A stretch of 64,000 nt of DNA from positions 1 to 64,000 of the forward strand of contig JAEWBF010000067.1 of NCBI GenBank assembly GCA_023391285.1, in the 5' to 3' direction. The notes beneath the pieces are model-generated. The model did not search any database and was not told the DNA's origin. It saw only the letters and a list, made by a program, of their open reading frames with translations. This DNA is from Verrucomicrobiota bacterium. GTDB taxonomy: Bacteria > Verrucomicrobiota > Verrucomicrobiia > Opitutales > Opitutaceae. Shown here one piece after another: positions 63,594-64,000 of the stretch; position 1 is the first letter of the stretch; each line of letters begins with the position of its first letter. A program made the position numbers and the translations under genes.

Positions 63594-64000
63594 ATGGCCC
63601 AAGCAGGGACTACACGCCCCACCCGACTCGATCCCCCGGTCGATCCCGGCGCCGATCATATCCTCGGAAACCCCGCCGCAGAACTTACGTTAGTCGAATA
63701 TGGCAGCTACGCCTGCCCCTCCTGTCATTCCGCTCACGAAGTGATTGCCGGCTCCGTTCCATGGAACCTTGGTCGAGCTACGCTGTGCTGCCGCTCTTCG
63801 CGCTCGCGAATGCAGGCGTCATCATCTCGCTCGACGTCATTCAAACGCACGGGAGCTTGATGCTCGCGATCATCCTCGGGCTGGTCGTCGGAAAACCGGT
63901 CGGCATGCTCTCGGCTGCCTGGCTGGCCGTTCGCATTGGATTCGCCGCCAAGCCCGCGGAGTATTCCTGGCGTCAGCTCGCCGGCGCCGGCGCTCTCGCC
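63594..64000 (+). pseudogene. nhaA: Broken DsbA-NhaA fusion (thioredoxin-type start joined out of frame to NhaA end)
   Basis: From ATG 63594 the frame encodes a DsbA/thioredoxin-like start (HILGNPAAELTLVEYGSYAC with CPSC, then HSAHEVIAG) and then loses homology after about residue 53. From ATG 63761, in another frame, the sequence is clearly the second half of the Na+/H+ antiporter NhaA (PWSSYAVLPLFALANAGV, LGLVVGKPVGML, and on) and is open to the window edge. DsbA and NhaA are known as fused partners in other bacteria. An internal deletion of perhaps 400 codons between about 63745 and 63765 would produce this. It may also be an assembly joint; I cannot tell. Confidence 0.75.

Noticed and set aside
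1..64000. Search for tRNA, rRNA, CRISPR arrays, transposases, integrases and phage genes
   Set aside because: No cloverleaf ending in CCA, no spaced direct repeats and no transposase or integrase motifs were seen by eye; faint or short RNA genes could still be missed.

Overview
The window is GC-rich DNA (strong C/G bias at codon third positions) from a Verrucomicrobia-type bacterium, most likely the Opitutaceae. The clues are a large TonB-dependent receptor whose mature start carries the phrase VVLSPFEV and the GYS-TLAG-RLNT plug, a ThuA/propeller/cytochrome c protein of the PVC type, UnbV/ASPIC-VCBS proteins, and a MoxR-associated DUF58/BatA operon. This taxonomic call is inference from protein style; no rRNA gene is present. 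I see no tRNA, CRISPR array, phage or transposase gene.

Layout. (1) 1-9.9 kb, plus strand: a tightly coupled operon of DUF58, BatA-type VWA, a 1173-aa coiled-coil membrane protein, a second VWA/amidotransferase-fold membrane protein and a caspase/C13-like protein. (2) 9.9-15.7 kb, minus: a sugar isomerase, a PafA-like phosphatase and two overlapping GH43 enzymes. (3) 15.9-19.0 kb, plus: a VCBS-repeat lipoprotein and a membrane-anchored TPR protein. (4) 19.0-27.9 kb, minus: a PAS-AraC regulator followed by GH39, four esterases plus one alpha/beta hydrolase of the EstC type among them, and GH97. (5) 28.0-32.4 kb, plus: a tagatose-3-epimerase-like protein and a ThuA/propeller/HEAT/di-cytochrome protein. 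(6) 32.4-43.7 kb, minus: an XylR-like regulator followed by a GH43-esterase fusion, a BD-FAE-like esterase, GH51 arabinofuranosidase, three more esterases and an unknown secreted protein. (7) 43.9-47.7 kb, plus: a propeller-type sensor kinase and its NarL-type regulator. (8) 47.8-57.8 kb: a TonB-dependent receptor, divergent from a 1188-aa UnbV protein coupled to a polytopic membrane protein. (9) 57.8-64.0 kb: a small ORF, cation/proton antiporter, LysR regulator, pyruvate kinase, FMN reductase, VOC protein and a broken DsbA/NhaA gene.

How it fits together. Regions 2-8 look like a locus for uptake and trimming of decorated arabinoxylan-type hemicellulose: GH43 (three), GH39 and GH51 would remove xylose and arabinose, GH97 alpha-linked galactose or glucose, and nine secreted esterase domains would remove acyl or feruloyl groups. 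Three regulatory genes or pairs (PAS-AraC, XylR-type, two-component system) and a single TonB receptor would link sensing to uptake. Substrate assignments are inferred from family membership. No endoxylanase and no SusD-like partner is visible here.

The most unusual items are the GH43-alpha/beta-hydrolase fusion, the density and paralogy of esterases, a perfect 18-bp palindrome in the promoter region between the XylR-like gene and the sensor kinase, two intergenic long inverted repeats, a caspase-like protein that lacks the cysteine, and a DsbA-NhaA gene with an apparent internal deletion.
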